From Fluctibacter corallii (lineage in GTDB: Bacteria; Pseudomonadota; Gammaproteobacteria; Enterobacterales; Alteromonadaceae), in the NCBI RefSeq assembly GCF_025751585.1, contig NZ_JAOWKX010000001.1, positions 434,259-498,258 on the forward strand: 64,000 nucleotides of DNA, given 5' to 3'. Made by a program: the position numbers and the translations under genes. Of this stretch, positions 1-8,770 are shown piece after piece. Each line of letters begins with the position of its first letter. Within the stretch, counting starts at the first letter, position 1. Under the pieces are notes generated by a model. That model ran no database searches. It saw nothing but the letters and a program-made list of their open reading frames with translations, and was not told the DNA's origin.

Positions 1-165
1 GCGTATCGAGAAGCCTACGGCAATGATGATGCTTCCGCCCTGAACTTTTCGGTTCAAGGGCGAACGTTAAACAGCGGCATTCTGGGTGGCGCCCTTCTCT
101 TTCAAAAACACACTAAAACTCCATTGCCCGTCAGGCGTTCAAAACACGGCTTTATCATGACGTAA
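1..165 (+). CDS. 3' end of an unidentified protein (partial)
   Basis: An open frame enters from outside the window and runs 54 codons to TAA at 163-165. It contains AYREAYGNDDASALNFSVQG and GILGGALLF, whose alternating polar/aromatic pattern could be the last strands of an autotransporter-type or other outer-membrane beta-barrel. The final 20 residues are basic and do not look like a barrel end, which normally finishes on an aromatic residue, so a frameshift or an unrelated protein is possible. The upstream sequence is needed to name it. Confidence 0.35.
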   Translation, partial: AYREAYGNDDASALNFSVQGRTLNSGILGGALLFQKHTKTPLPVRRSKHGFIMT

Positions 166-262
166 TTGAATTTGCAGTCTTCCAAAATTAAATCGAAAAA
201 GTGGGTGTCTTAAACGCTAACTAAACGCTGATTTCGAAGAACACATTCAACACACCAAAAAT

Positions 263-287
263 AAAAAAGGCCGGTAAAAACCGGCCT
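263..287 (-). terminator. Rho-independent terminator of the M2 peptidase gene
   Basis: On the minus strand GGCCGGT and ACCGGCC form a 7-bp GC-rich stem (269-275 with 280-286) followed by six T residues. It lies about 50 bp beyond the stop of the peptidase gene. Confidence 0.85.
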
Positions 288-337
288 CAGTCACGCAATT
301 TTATCTCCCATTAGGGAGTATCAATATGTGAATACAG

Positions 338-2143
338 TTACCATCCACACTGACGATTCTGATTTTGCTTATCTAACCACGTTTTCAATGGCGCAAAATA
401 ATCCATAATCGCAGTTGCATCCATTTGCTCTTTTCCAGTCAGCGTTGCAAGTGCTTCCTGCCATGGCTTGCTCTTACCCATTTCAAGCATTTCATTCAAC
501 GCTTTACCGGCTTTTTCGCTACCGTAAATAGAACAACGGTGAATTGGCCCTTTGTCGCCTGCGATTTTACAAAGCTCTCTATGGAACTGGAATTGCAAGA
601 TATGTGCAAGGAAGTAGCGGGTATAAGGCGTATTACCTGGCACGTGATATTTAGCACCTGGATCAAACGCATCAGAAGGACGCGCAACTGGCGCCATTAC
701 GCCCTGATACTTTTCGCGTAATTCCCACCATGCAGTATTGTAATTTTCTGGCGTAATTTCGCCAGAAAATACACGCCAGCGCCATTGGTCAACAAGTAAA
801 CCAAATGGTACGAAAGCAATCTTATCTAACGCCATTTTTAACAGCATACCTACGTCGTTAGACTCGTCAGGGATAGTGTCAGTCAAGCCAATTTGCTTGA
901 GATATTTCGGCGTAATAGACAATGCAATGGTATCACCAATGGCTTCATGGAATCCGTCGTTAGCAGAACCACGATAAAGCAAAGGTTGATCTTTATATGC
1001 ACGCTGATAATAGTTGTGACCTAGCTCGTGGTGAATTACACCGAACTCTTCACCCGTTTTCTGGATACACATTTTGATACGTAAATCGTCTTTATCGTCT
1101 AAGTCCCACGCCGACGCATGACACACAACATCGCGATCAGCTGGCTGTTTAAACTGTGAACGCTCCCAGAACGTCTCAGGTAGAGGGGCGAAACCTAGCG
1201 AAGAGAAAAATGATTCGGCTTGCTTCACCATTTTAATTTCATCGTACCCATGAGTTTCTAGCGCTTTGGTCACATCAATAACGTCAAGCTTCTCTTCTGG
1301 TTTAACGATGTCGTAGATATTGCCCCAGCTTTGCGCCCACATGTTACCCAAAAGGTGTGCAGGAATCGGCTTATCTTGTGGTACAACGTCAGTGCCGTAC
1401 TGTTCGCCTAGCTCAGCACGTACATGACAGTGCAATGCGTTATAAAGCGGCTTAACTTGTCCCCACAGGCGATCAAGTTCATTCGCAAAATCATCTGCTG
1501 GCATGTCGTATCCGCCACGCCAAATTTGGCTAACGTCGTCAAAACCCAGCTCCTTGGCACCCGAATTAGCAATCTTAACTTGCTCGGTATATAACGACTT
1601 CATCGGCGGCGCTACGTCTCGCCAGCCTTTCCATATTTCTAATAGCAACTCATGATCACGCTCATTTGCCATCATGTTGCTCATATTTGTAAGACGGAAA
1701 CACTCGTCTTCGCTGCGGCAATACTTACCTGAGCCATACATACCTTGAAGCTCTGCGCCAATCGCCGAAAGGCGCTCAGACGCTTTGGCGTCGGCAGGTG
1801 CTGGCATGGTTAAACCGTATCGCATCAGATCCAGTTTGCGGCGCGTGTCGGCATCGACTTCTACATCATTAAATTTTGCAGATTCTTTCGCAATTTCTGC
1901 AGCACGACTCATTAAACGCTCTTCAAGATATGCAGCAACAGCAGCAGAATCTTGATTGATGTATGTGCTGTAAACCCAAGCAGCTTGCGCAGCCGGATAC
2001 TGCAATTTTTCAATTTCTTGTTGGGCATTATCAACGAAGTTTTTGGCATCTTGAGCTGTCAATGTTTGCTCAGCGTGAGCGACTGCATTTACGCCCAAAG
2101 CCGCACTAATCAGCATGGCACTGATACGACGTTTAAGTTGCAT
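338..2143 (-). CDS. M2 family peptidyl-dipeptidase (ACE-like zinc metallopeptidase)
   Basis: This 601-aa protein is a bacterial relative of angiotensin-converting enzyme, a zinc carboxypeptidase that removes C-terminal dipeptides from oligopeptides. A Sec signal peptide with an AHA cleavage site around residue 24 predicts a periplasmic or secreted enzyme. The zinc site HHELGH is near residue 370, and the third-ligand Glu is in GFHEAIGDT about 25-30 residues later; both are intact. The length suits a single-domain M2 peptidase. It is monocistronic with its own terminator. The role in peptide nutrition is inferred from the family. Confidence 0.93.
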   Translation of the reverse strand: MQLKRRISAMLISAALGVNAVAHAEQTLTAQDAKNFVDNAQQEIEKLQYPAAQAAWVYSTYINQDSAAVAAYLEERLMSRAAEIAKESAKFNDVEVDADTRRKLDLMRYGLTMPAPADAKASERLSAIGAELQGMYGSGKYCRSEDECFRLTNMSNMMANERDHELLLEIWKGWRDVAPPMKSLYTEQVKIANSGAKELGFDDVSQIWRGGYDMPADDFANELDRLWGQVKPLYNALHCHVRAELGEQYGTDVVPQDKPIPAHLLGNMWAQSWGNIYDIVKPEEKLDVIDVTKALETHGYDEIKMVKQAESFFSSLGFAPLPETFWERSQFKQPADRDVVCHASAWDLDDKDDLRIKMCIQKTGEEFGVIHHELGHNYYQRAYKDQPLLYRGSANDGFHEAIGDTIALSITPKYLKQIGLTDTIPDESNDVGMLLKMALDKIAFVPFGLLVDQWRWRVFSGEITPENYNTAWWELREKYQGVMAPVARPSDAFDPGAKYHVPGNTPYTRYFLAHILQFQFHRELCKIAGDKGPIHRCSIYGSEKAGKALNEMLEMGKSKPWQEALATLTGKEQMDATAIMDYFAPLKTWLDKQNQNRQCGW

Positions 2144-2491
2144 AGTTGTTCCTTGTTAGGGTGCTTTATAATCATTATTGCGCATTCAGACTGCGCGAAA
2201 ACATTAGAGTATATCAGGCAAACGCTGCCACCAATAGATTTGCGTTAATTTACATTTTTTGTCACAACAGCATTCGCTAGGTATTGGCTTTAATAACTAT
2301 CCAATGATCCTCATACCGAAAATCCATTTTGACTGAGTAAACTGTCACCACCATGTTGAAAAATTGTCTGTATTAACGGTTACTCTAGGTGCGTTATCTG
2401 GTTGCACACCCTCTCACTAGAAAGTAAAAAACAAAAGTGAGTGCCTACAAACCTACCAGTAAGACGTTAGGTGCAGATGGGAGAAAGAACT
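2144..2491. other. Intergenic region between divergent genes
   Basis: About 350 bp separate the M2 peptidase (minus) from the PEP-CTERM gene (plus). It must hold both promoters. I see no stable hairpin, repeat or RNA gene. A GGGAGAA ribosome binding site at about 2479 precedes the ATG at 2492. Confidence 0.6.
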
Positions 2492-3343
2492 ATGTTTGCT
2501 CGTGTTATAACACCGCCGACATCAATCACACTGCGCGTATTGGGTATGACGTCATTCGCGCTCATGTCTTTATGGGGACAAGCCGCCCATGCAGGCGTTG
2601 CCACGATCGACTTCGATCGCAATGACATTCATCACGGCTCCGTGATCGCCAACCAATACCAAGACGACTACGGCGTCACGATACAGGCAAATAACTATGC
2701 CAGACATCACAATCTTGCTGTGGCCTACGACACTCGCCCTGACAACCCTTTGAACGCGGGCAAGCCAAACTGGGCATACGACCGCGATCTAGAAGGGCCA
2801 TCTTGGGGCAATTCAAACTTATCCCAGTTTGGTATTGATGCGAGTCAACATCAAACGGGAAATGCCCTGGTTATTCAAGAGAATAATTGGGGATGCTCTG
2901 ACGGTATTTGCGACTATCCAGACGACGAAGGGCATTACTATGGCGGCACTTTGAGCTTCAGTTTTAATGACTTTTCTATCAGTGATTTCGGCTTTGATTT
3001 AGTGGATATTCAATGCGATGAAATATTCCACTCCAGCGTTACGTTCGCGAATGCGATGGAATCTATCACATACAATTTCGCCTCTTTCGCTTATTCACCA
3101 GTGCACAACGCGGTATTCGGTGACAACTCACTCAATCGCATTTTACTGTCGTCTATTGGCATTGACGCAGACAAAGTCATATTTCGCATTGCTGGCTCTG
3201 GCGCTATCGACAATATTCGCTTTACCACAGATTCTTCTCCCGCCACAGCAGTACCAGAGCCTGCTACACTCGGGCTGAGCTTACTTGCGTTAGGACTATT
3301 CGGGTTACGCCAGAAAAAAGTGGGAGCACGTTATGGTAGATAG
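2492..3343 (+). CDS. PEP-CTERM sorting domain protein
   Basis: This 283-aa exported protein has an N-terminal signal peptide ending near HAGVA and a C-terminal PEP-CTERM tripartite signal: VPEPATLG, a hydrophobic helix, then a basic tail. Such proteins are recognised by an exosortase and released or anchored outside the cell; no exosortase is in this window. The middle is rich in Asp, Asn and aromatic residues, like adhesive or carbohydrate-binding beta-sandwich proteins, but I recognise no catalytic motif. I chose ATG 2492 over GTG 2471 because GGGAGAA lies just upstream. The 3' end overlaps the next gene by 11 bp. Confidence 0.85.
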   Translation: MFARVITPPTSITLRVLGMTSFALMSLWGQAAHAGVATIDFDRNDIHHGSVIANQYQDDYGVTIQANNYARHHNLAVAYDTRPDNPLNAGKPNWAYDRDLEGPSWGNSNLSQFGIDASQHQTGNALVIQENNWGCSDGICDYPDDEGHYYGGTLSFSFNDFSISDFGFDLVDIQCDEIFHSSVTFANAMESITYNFASFAYSPVHNAVFGDNSLNRILLSSIGIDADKVIFRIAGSGAIDNIRFTTDSSPATAVPEPATLGLSLLALGLFGLRQKKVGARYGR

Positions 3344-3746
3344 CCCTGCGACGCGCAACCTTATTAATGAAGAGTCTTTTCTTGTTCGCCAAGCACTGGG
3401 TGAGCAGTTCGAATGGCGCTGGGACAATCATCATAATGCGCTACTGACCGAATTTTCAGTAGACCATGAGCACCATGTATTGGAAACCCTCAAGCAATAC
3501 TTTCCTAACATGTTTAACCGTAAAACCATCAAGCGTGCTCAACTGGAAATCAAACATAAAGCGGGAAATTTCGCTAAGTTAAACCACAAGCAACAACTGC
3601 TTATTCAAGATGATACAGCATCAAACAACATTATGGTCGCGTGGTGGCCTTGGGGACATGGAGCAACGGTGTCTGTCAGAATTTTTAGAACGAATACTGC
3701 GCCCTGCCCAGACAAAAAATCATTTTGGTCGAGGCTCTTTAATTAA
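3333..3746 (+). CDS. Hypothetical protein overlapping the PEP-CTERM gene
   Basis: This 137-aa soluble protein has no signal peptide or membrane segment. It is rich in His and Trp (FEWRWDNHHN near residue 27; AWWPWGHG near 104). The start ATG lies 11 bp inside the preceding gene in another frame, so the two are probably translationally coupled. I do not recognise the family. The coupling suggests co-expression with the PEP-CTERM protein, but nothing in the sequence gives a mechanism. Its length and ordinary composition support a real gene. Confidence 0.6.
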   Translation: MVDSPATRNLINEESFLVRQALGEQFEWRWDNHHNALLTEFSVDHEHHVLETLKQYFPNMFNRKTIKRAQLEIKHKAGNFAKLNHKQQLLIQDDTASNNIMVAWWPWGHGATVSVRIFRTNTAPCPDKKSFWSRLFN

Positions 3747-3747
3747 T

Positions 3748-3771
3748 TTTTTTGACCAATTAGTCAAAAAA
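3748..3771 (+). terminator. AT-rich hairpin after the unknown gene
   Basis: TTTTTTGAC (3748-3756) and GTCAAAAAA (3763-3771) form a perfect 9-bp inverted repeat directly after the stop codon. It is GC-poor and has no separate T-tract, so it is a weak terminator candidate at best. Confidence 0.35.
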
Positions 3772-4017
3772 TTACGGAGTTTGATTTTCATTTCCTCTCA
3801 GTTGTGATAAAAATTCTCGTTTGGTTCGCAAATACCGTTTACTTCTCGCTTCAATTTAGCCATTGAAGAGGGTGCCTCGCATTTTATTGGTTGAGGACTT
3901 ATGCTTTGAGCACACATTTTATACGCTCGCTAGATGCAGGTGTCATTAAAATGTAGATTGGTATTCGGTTACAATGCGCTACATACTTATTGAATTAAAG
4001 GATTCGGAAGCTTCATT

Positions 4018-4911
4018 ATGGCAGTCATCAATTTTGGCTCTATCAATATCGATCATGTCTATCAAGTCGACCATTTCGTTCAACCTGGTGAAACGCTTGC
4101 GTCCTCACACTACCAACAGTTGTTGGGCGGTAAGGGTGCAAACCAGTCAATCGCGCTTGCTAAAGCAGGTGTCGAAGTCAAGCATGTTGGACGCATTCAT
4201 GAATCCGACGCCAGCTTTAAACAAACCATGATTAAAGCTGGAATCGACTGTAAATATGTCGCGTGCACCCAAACACCTACAGGGCATGCCATTATTCAAG
4301 TAACGCCCGAAGGCGAAAACAGCATTGTTTTGTTTGGTGGTGCCAACCAAGAATTAACTGATCAGGATATTTTGCGTGCGTTAGACAGTGCCAGCGATAA
4401 CGACTGGGTACTTACACAAAATGAAACCAGTGGCATTGAGCAAGTATTACGTCAGGCAAAAGACAAAGGCTTAAAGGTGGCTTTCAATCCAGCGCCAATG
4501 ACTGAATCTGTGAAATCGCTTCCTCACAATTGTATCGATCTATTGATTGTGAACGAAGTTGAAGCAGCAGAAATTGCAGGCTGTGAAGCGCTAGACGAAA
4601 TGGAAAGCTATTTTAGAACCCACTGGCCACACGCTGAGATTTTAATTACGCTGGGCAAAGCTGGCGTGCGCATGTTGCGTAAAGATGAATCTATTGATGT
4701 GCCAGCATTCTTAGTAGACGCTGTCGACACAACCGCTGCGGGTGACACCTTTATCGGCTTTTTCCTATCGTCTTACACCAAAGAACACGACGCAAAAACC
4801 GCACTCACACGTGCATGTGCAGCCTCGGCGTTAGCCGTGACCCGTGTGGGCGCTGCGCAGTCTATTCCTGAAATTGCTGAAGTAAACGATTTTTTGAAAA
4901 AGCAAATGTAA
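4018..4911 (+). CDS. rbsK: Ribokinase (PfkB family)
   Basis: This 297-aa cytoplasmic sugar kinase phosphorylates ribose to ribose-5-phosphate using ATP. The PfkB N-terminal signature is LLGGKGANQSIAL near residue 40, and the C-terminal anion-hole/catalytic motif is DTTAAGDTFIGF near residue 240, holding the catalytic Asp. The first residue of the usual GAGD is Ala here, a tolerated variant. A nucleoside hydrolase follows 57 bp downstream, so ribose freed from nucleosides is the likely substrate. Other PfkB kinases cannot be fully excluded, but the N-terminus NFGSINIDHVY is ribokinase-like. Confidence 0.88.
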   Translation: MAVINFGSINIDHVYQVDHFVQPGETLASSHYQQLLGGKGANQSIALAKAGVEVKHVGRIHESDASFKQTMIKAGIDCKYVACTQTPTGHAIIQVTPEGENSIVLFGGANQELTDQDILRALDSASDNDWVLTQNETSGIEQVLRQAKDKGLKVAFNPAPMTESVKSLPHNCIDLLIVNEVEAAEIAGCEALDEMESYFRTHWPHAEILITLGKAGVRMLRKDESIDVPAFLVDAVDTTAAGDTFIGFFLSSYTKEHDAKTALTRACAASALAVTRVGAAQSIPEIAEVNDFLKKQM

Positions 4912-4968
4912 CTAATTTCGCCATGGCGGGTGGCTCTCGCATTGGCTTACAAACTAAAGAGAACAAAT

Positions 4969-5910
4969 ATGGCACATAAAATCATACTTGATACGGATCC
5001 GGGCATCGATGATGCAATGGCAATCTTTTTCGCATTTCAATCTCCTGATATTGAAGTGCTAGGCCTAACGACTGTTTTTGGCAATGTTCCTGTCGATATG
5101 TCTGCGCGCAACGCACTCACTCTTTGTGAGCTTGCTGACCAAGATATCCCGGTTACCAAAGGTGTCGGCATGCCTTGGGTTGGCCCTGAGTCTACGTATG
5201 CACATTTCGTTCACGGTGACGATGGGTTTGGTAACATCAACGTTGAGTCATCAAAGCGCGAACTAGACCCACGTAGCTCTGCTCAATTCATCGTCGATAT
5301 GGCGCGTAAGTATCCTGGCGAAATTACACTGGTTGCAATTGGTCCTTTGGGTAACCTTGCTCTGGCCCTTCGTCTTGAACCAGAACTGCCGAAGCTAGTT
5401 AAAGGTGTTGCGATTATGGGCGGCGCTGCATTCGTACCGGGTAACGTTACACCTGTCGCTGAAGCAAATATTTGGAATGACGCGCATGCCGCTGAAATCG
5501 TATTCGCGGCAGATTGGGAACTCACCATGTTTGGCTTAGATGTCACCAATGCCGTGCCGTTCACACCTGATTTCTTAAAAGAACTAGAAAACAAAAACGA
5601 AAAGCTGGGTGGATTTGTGAATAAATCTGCGCAGTTTTATGTGGAGTTCTATTCTCAGAACCGTGACGACCGCGTGTGTTTCTTCCACGATGCCATGCCG
5701 CTTGCTTATCTAATTGACCCAAGCCTATTTAAAATTCAATCTGGCCATGCTCGCGTATCGACTGATCCGCTGAATAAAGGCCAAACCACCGTGGCACCGG
5801 CTGGCACAACAGCAAGCCCATTGTGGTTAGAAGCGGCAACCATCAACGTTGCAGTCGATGTTGATCACGACCGTCTTCGCCAATTGTACCTAGACACGTA
5901 CGCCAAATAA
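4969..5910 (+). CDS. Inosine-uridine-preferring nucleoside hydrolase
   Basis: This 313-aa enzyme hydrolyses ribonucleosides to base plus ribose. The calcium-binding DTDPGIDDAMA motif sits at the N-terminus, and the catalytic His is in VCFFHDAMPLAYL near residue 240. I prefer ATG 4969 to GTG 4930 because the family begins just before the DTDPG motif and an AAAGAGAA sequence precedes it. It forms a nucleoside-salvage pair with the upstream ribokinase. The exact nucleoside preference (RihA, RihB or RihC type) cannot be read from the sequence. A strong terminator follows. Confidence 0.92.
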   Translation: MAHKIILDTDPGIDDAMAIFFAFQSPDIEVLGLTTVFGNVPVDMSARNALTLCELADQDIPVTKGVGMPWVGPESTYAHFVHGDDGFGNINVESSKRELDPRSSAQFIVDMARKYPGEITLVAIGPLGNLALALRLEPELPKLVKGVAIMGGAAFVPGNVTPVAEANIWNDAHAAEIVFAADWELTMFGLDVTNAVPFTPDFLKELENKNEKLGGFVNKSAQFYVEFYSQNRDDRVCFFHDAMPLAYLIDPSLFKIQSGHARVSTDPLNKGQTTVAPAGTTASPLWLEAATINVAVDVDHDRLRQLYLDTYAK

Positions 5911-5918
5911 GCGACAAT

Positions 5919-5945
5919 AAGCCCTGTTAATGCAGGGCTTTTTTA
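5919..5945 (+). terminator. Rho-independent terminator after nucleoside hydrolase
   Basis: AAGCCCTG (5919-5926) pairs with CAGGGCTT (5933-5940), followed by a T-run to 5945. It separates the salvage genes from fau. Confidence 0.9.
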
Positions 5946-5963
5946 TTACGCGTAGTGGATGTT

Positions 5964-6551
5964 ATGACTCACAATCGAAACTACTATCGACAACATTTTC
6001 GCCAATTACGTAAATCGCTAACTCAATCTGAGCAGCATCGCGCCAGCCAAGATCTTCATCAACAACTTGTACAAGCTGCATTACTCAACAAAGCGCGCGT
6101 TGTCGCCTGCTACCTAGCTAATGATGGGGAAATTGATCTCACCCCTACCATCGAATATTGTTGGCAGCAAAACATTCAGATTGCACTGCCTGTGCTTCAT
6201 CCGTTTAGCCAAGGTCATCTATTGTTCCTTAACTATCACCACAATACGCTGATGAAGGCCAATCATTATGGAATTGCTGAACCTAAATTAGCGTGTACCG
6301 ATGTTATCCCACTAGCTAATATCGACCTGATTCTTGCGCCTTTAGTCGCCTTTGACGCCGAAGGTAACCGCCTTGGCATGGGCGGTGGATTTTACGACCG
6401 CACACTCGCTCCGATTAACCGTAATAGTTTAAATACGCAAGTGGTAGGTGTCGCCCACAAGTGTCAACAAGCCGATCATCTTCCCAGTGAGCACTGGGAC
6501 ATTCCTTTAGCAAAAATCATTACACCAAAGCAGGTTTTTTCTACGCGCTAA
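5964..6551 (+). CDS. fau: 5-formyltetrahydrofolate cyclo-ligase
   Basis: This 195-aa enzyme converts 5-formyl-THF to 5,10-methenyl-THF with ATP, recycling one-carbon units. The conserved C-terminal motif GNRLGMGGGFYDR is near residue 135-147, and the basic N-terminus RQHFRQLRKSL fits the family. ATG 5964 is chosen; an in-frame GTG lies at 5955. Gene order fau-rpiA-serA is as in other gammaproteobacteria, where 6S RNA usually sits just upstream. Here only a short gap with a terminator is present, so 6S RNA lies elsewhere. Confidence 0.92.
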   Translation: MTHNRNYYRQHFRQLRKSLTQSEQHRASQDLHQQLVQAALLNKARVVACYLANDGEIDLTPTIEYCWQQNIQIALPVLHPFSQGHLLFLNYHHNTLMKANHYGIAEPKLACTDVIPLANIDLILAPLVAFDAEGNRLGMGGGFYDRTLAPINRNSLNTQVVGVAHKCQQADHLPSEHWDIPLAKIITPKQVFSTR

Positions 6552-6600
6552 TCCGCTATACTGCCGTACCATCTTTTGACCTCAAATAAGTGATCCTCTC

Positions 6601-7257
6601 ATGACCCAAGATGATAAGAAAAAAGCGGCTGCGCAAGCTGCAATAGAATACGTAAAAGATGACAGTATAATTGGCGTAGGCACTGGTTCGACAGTCAACC
6701 ATTTTATCGATGCTCTGGCTCCCATTAAACACAAAATAGCTGGGGCCGTTTCAAGTTCAGAAGCCTCCAGCATCAAATTAAAAGCATTGGGTATTGAGGT
6801 ATTAGATCTCAACAGTGTGGGTAATTTTGATATTTATGTTGATGGTGCAGATGAAATCACTGAGCACAAGCATATGATTAAAGGCGGCGGTGCAGCCCTA
6901 ACCCGAGAAAAAATTGTCGCAGCCGTTGCAGACAAGTTCATTTGTATCATAGATGACACCAAACAGGTTCCCGTGCTAGGGCACTTCCCGCTTCCTGTAG
7001 AGGTGATTCCTATGGCGCGTTCTTACGTCGCTAGAGAACTGGTCAAATTAGGCGGTGACCCGGTTTACCGTCAAGGCGTGGTTACCGATAATGGCAATGT
7101 CATTTTAGACGTTCATAACCTGTCTATTACCAACCCTGTCGAGCTAGAAGAAAAGATTAACAATATTGTTGGCGTTGTCACCAATGGAATTTTTGCACAG
7201 CGAGGCGCAGATATCGTATTAGTGGGTCAAGAAAGCGGTGTAGAAAAAATAGCATAA
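6601..7257 (+). CDS. rpiA: Ribose-5-phosphate isomerase A
   Basis: This 218-aa enzyme interconverts ribose-5-phosphate and ribulose-5-phosphate in the pentose phosphate pathway. The phosphate-binding [13 protein letters not shown] is near residue 25, the active-site DGADEIT near residue 81, and [12 protein letters not shown] near residue 94. Length is typical for RpiA. It follows fau by about 50 bp and precedes serA. It links the upstream ribokinase product to central metabolism. Confidence 0.97.
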   Translation: MTQDDKKKAAAQAAIEYVKDDSIIGVGTGSTVNHFIDALAPIKHKIAGAVSSSEASSIKLKALGIEVLDLNSVGNFDIYVDGADEITEHKHMIKGGGAALTREKIVAAVADKFICIIDDTKQVPVLGHFPLPVEVIPMARSYVARELVKLGGDPVYRQGVVTDNGNVILDVHNLSITNPVELEEKINNIVGVVTNGIFAQRGADIVLVGQESGVEKIA

Positions 7258-7295
7258 TTTTTCTTCCACCTTCCCACGCATTTTGCTATTTTCGA

Positions 7296-7322
7296 GGACG
7301 TCTACTAGACGTCCAGATGGCT
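7296..7322. promoter_or_regulatory. MetJ-box-like operator upstream of serA
   Basis: GGACGTCTACTAGACGTCC (7296-7314) is a perfect palindrome built from two copies of the MetJ consensus half-site AGACGTCT (7 of 8 matches each), followed by AGATGGCT (6 of 8). A closely matching sequence, GGACGTCTAGATGG, lies upstream of metK at 21178-21191. Position between rpiA and serA, about 125 bp before the serA start, fits an operator. MetJ control of serA is inferred; I do not know it as a classical MetJ target. Confidence 0.6.
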
Positions 7323-7448
7323 TATTTACATCTTGTTTACTTTTCATTTTTATATCCTATTAAAATGAAGAGTGATCAGTGTGAACACGCTATCGTCTGC
7401 AATTCAAATAAAACGTGATAACAAAAAGTAACAAGTGTGGGTTTAGCA

Positions 7449-8678
7449 ATGAGTAAGGTTTCTCTACCAAAAGATAAAATAAAAATATTGTTACTGGAGG
7501 GTGTGCACCAAAGCGCACTAGAAACATTGCAGGCCAATGGTTACAGTAATATTGATTACATTAAAACATCGCTTCCAGAAGACGAGTTAATAGAAAAAGC
7601 GAAAGATGCCCACTTTATTGGTATTCGATCGCGCACACAGATTACGGAAAAAGTCGTCAACGCCGCTGAAAAGCTCGTCGCAATTGGCTGCTTTTGTATT
7701 GGCACAAATCAAGTCGATCTCAAGGCAACTCAGGCGCGAGGCATTCCCGTATTTAATGCACCATTTTCAAACACACGCTCTGTCGCAGAACTTGTGCTTG
7801 GACAGCTGATTTTGTTGCTTCGTGGTATCCCTGAAAAAAATGCCAAAGCTCACCGTGGAGAATGGTTGAAGAGTGCCGCGGGTTCATACGAAGCCCGAGG
7901 AAAGGTTTTGGGTATTATCGGTTATGGTCACATTGGCACCCAGCTAAGTATTCTTGCTGAACACTTGGGAATGCGAGTGCAATTTTATGATATCGAAGAC
8001 AAATTAGTATTAGGTAACTCTACGCAAGTCAGAACCCTTGATGAGCTTCTACGCACGTCAGATGTCATTAGTTTGCATGTGCCAGAAACACCACAAACAC
8101 AAAACATGATTGGTATAGAGCAATTGGCTTTAATGAAAGACGGGGCCATTCTTATGAATGCTGCTCGGGGCACGGTAATAGACATCGATGCGCTAACAGA
8201 TGCATTACGAAACAAAAAACTCAGCGGCGCGGCCATTGATGTATTCCCTGTAGAGCCAAAATCTAACAGTGAAGAGTTTGTGTCGCCATTAAGGGAGTTT
8301 GATAACGTTATCTTAACGCCCCATGTGGGTGGTAGCACCCAAGAAGCTCAACAAAACATCGGTATTGAAGTAGCAGGCAAGCTGGCTAAATACAGTGACA
8401 ACGGGTCTACGCTATCGGCGGTTAACTTCCCAGAAGTGTCGCTACCAGAGCATACTGGGCGCTCTAGATTACTTCACATTCACAACAATGAACCTGGCGT
8501 ATTAACGCAAATTAACCGAGCGTTCGCTGAGCAAAACATCAACATTGCAGCGCAGTATTTGCAAACGAATGAAAATATTGGTTACGTGGTGATTGATGTG
8601 GATTCAGATGACGCTGAGGCTGCATTTAGTGAGCTTAAACAGATAAGTGCAACCATAAAAACACGTATTCTACACTAA
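7449..8678 (+). CDS. serA: D-3-phosphoglycerate dehydrogenase
   Basis: This 409-aa enzyme catalyses the first step of serine synthesis, oxidising 3-phosphoglycerate with NAD. The Rossmann motif GIIGYGHIGTQ is near residue 156, the catalytic Arg lies in the RSRTQIT segment or later loop, and the His is in LTPHVGGSTQEAQ near residue 290. A C-terminal ACT domain (about 335-409, RLLHIHNNEPGVL) is the usual serine-feedback site. ATG 7449 gives MSKVSLPKDKIKILLLEGV, matching the E. coli N-terminus; GTG 7437 would extend it by four residues. A MetJ-like operator lies upstream. Confidence 0.97.
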   Translation: MSKVSLPKDKIKILLLEGVHQSALETLQANGYSNIDYIKTSLPEDELIEKAKDAHFIGIRSRTQITEKVVNAAEKLVAIGCFCIGTNQVDLKATQARGIPVFNAPFSNTRSVAELVLGQLILLLRGIPEKNAKAHRGEWLKSAAGSYEARGKVLGIIGYGHIGTQLSILAEHLGMRVQFYDIEDKLVLGNSTQVRTLDELLRTSDVISLHVPETPQTQNMIGIEQLALMKDGAILMNAARGTVIDIDALTDALRNKKLSGAAIDVFPVEPKSNSEEFVSPLREFDNVILTPHVGGSTQEAQQNIGIEVAGKLAKYSDNGSTLSAVNFPEVSLPEHTGRSRLLHIHNNEPGVLTQINRAFAEQNINIAAQYLQTNENIGYVVIDVDSDDAEAAFSELKQISATIKTRILH

Positions 8679-8770
8679 TTTCGACGAATCGAAATATAAC
8701 ACCACAGGGAGGCTACCGTCTCCCTCTGAATGTAAACCTGTTGGTGAGGACAGGCTTCGCTAAATCATCT

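Noticed and set aside
3748..3771. Strong intrinsic terminator
   Set aside because: The stem is almost all A/T, so only weak termination is plausible.
5283..5594. 103-aa minus-strand ORF inside the nucleoside hydrolase gene
   Set aside because: Antisense shadow of a clear enzyme; no own ribosome site or family.
5911..5963. 6S RNA upstream of fau
   Set aside because: The usual location is only about 50 bp long here and is filled by a terminator, so the RNA gene is not in this place.
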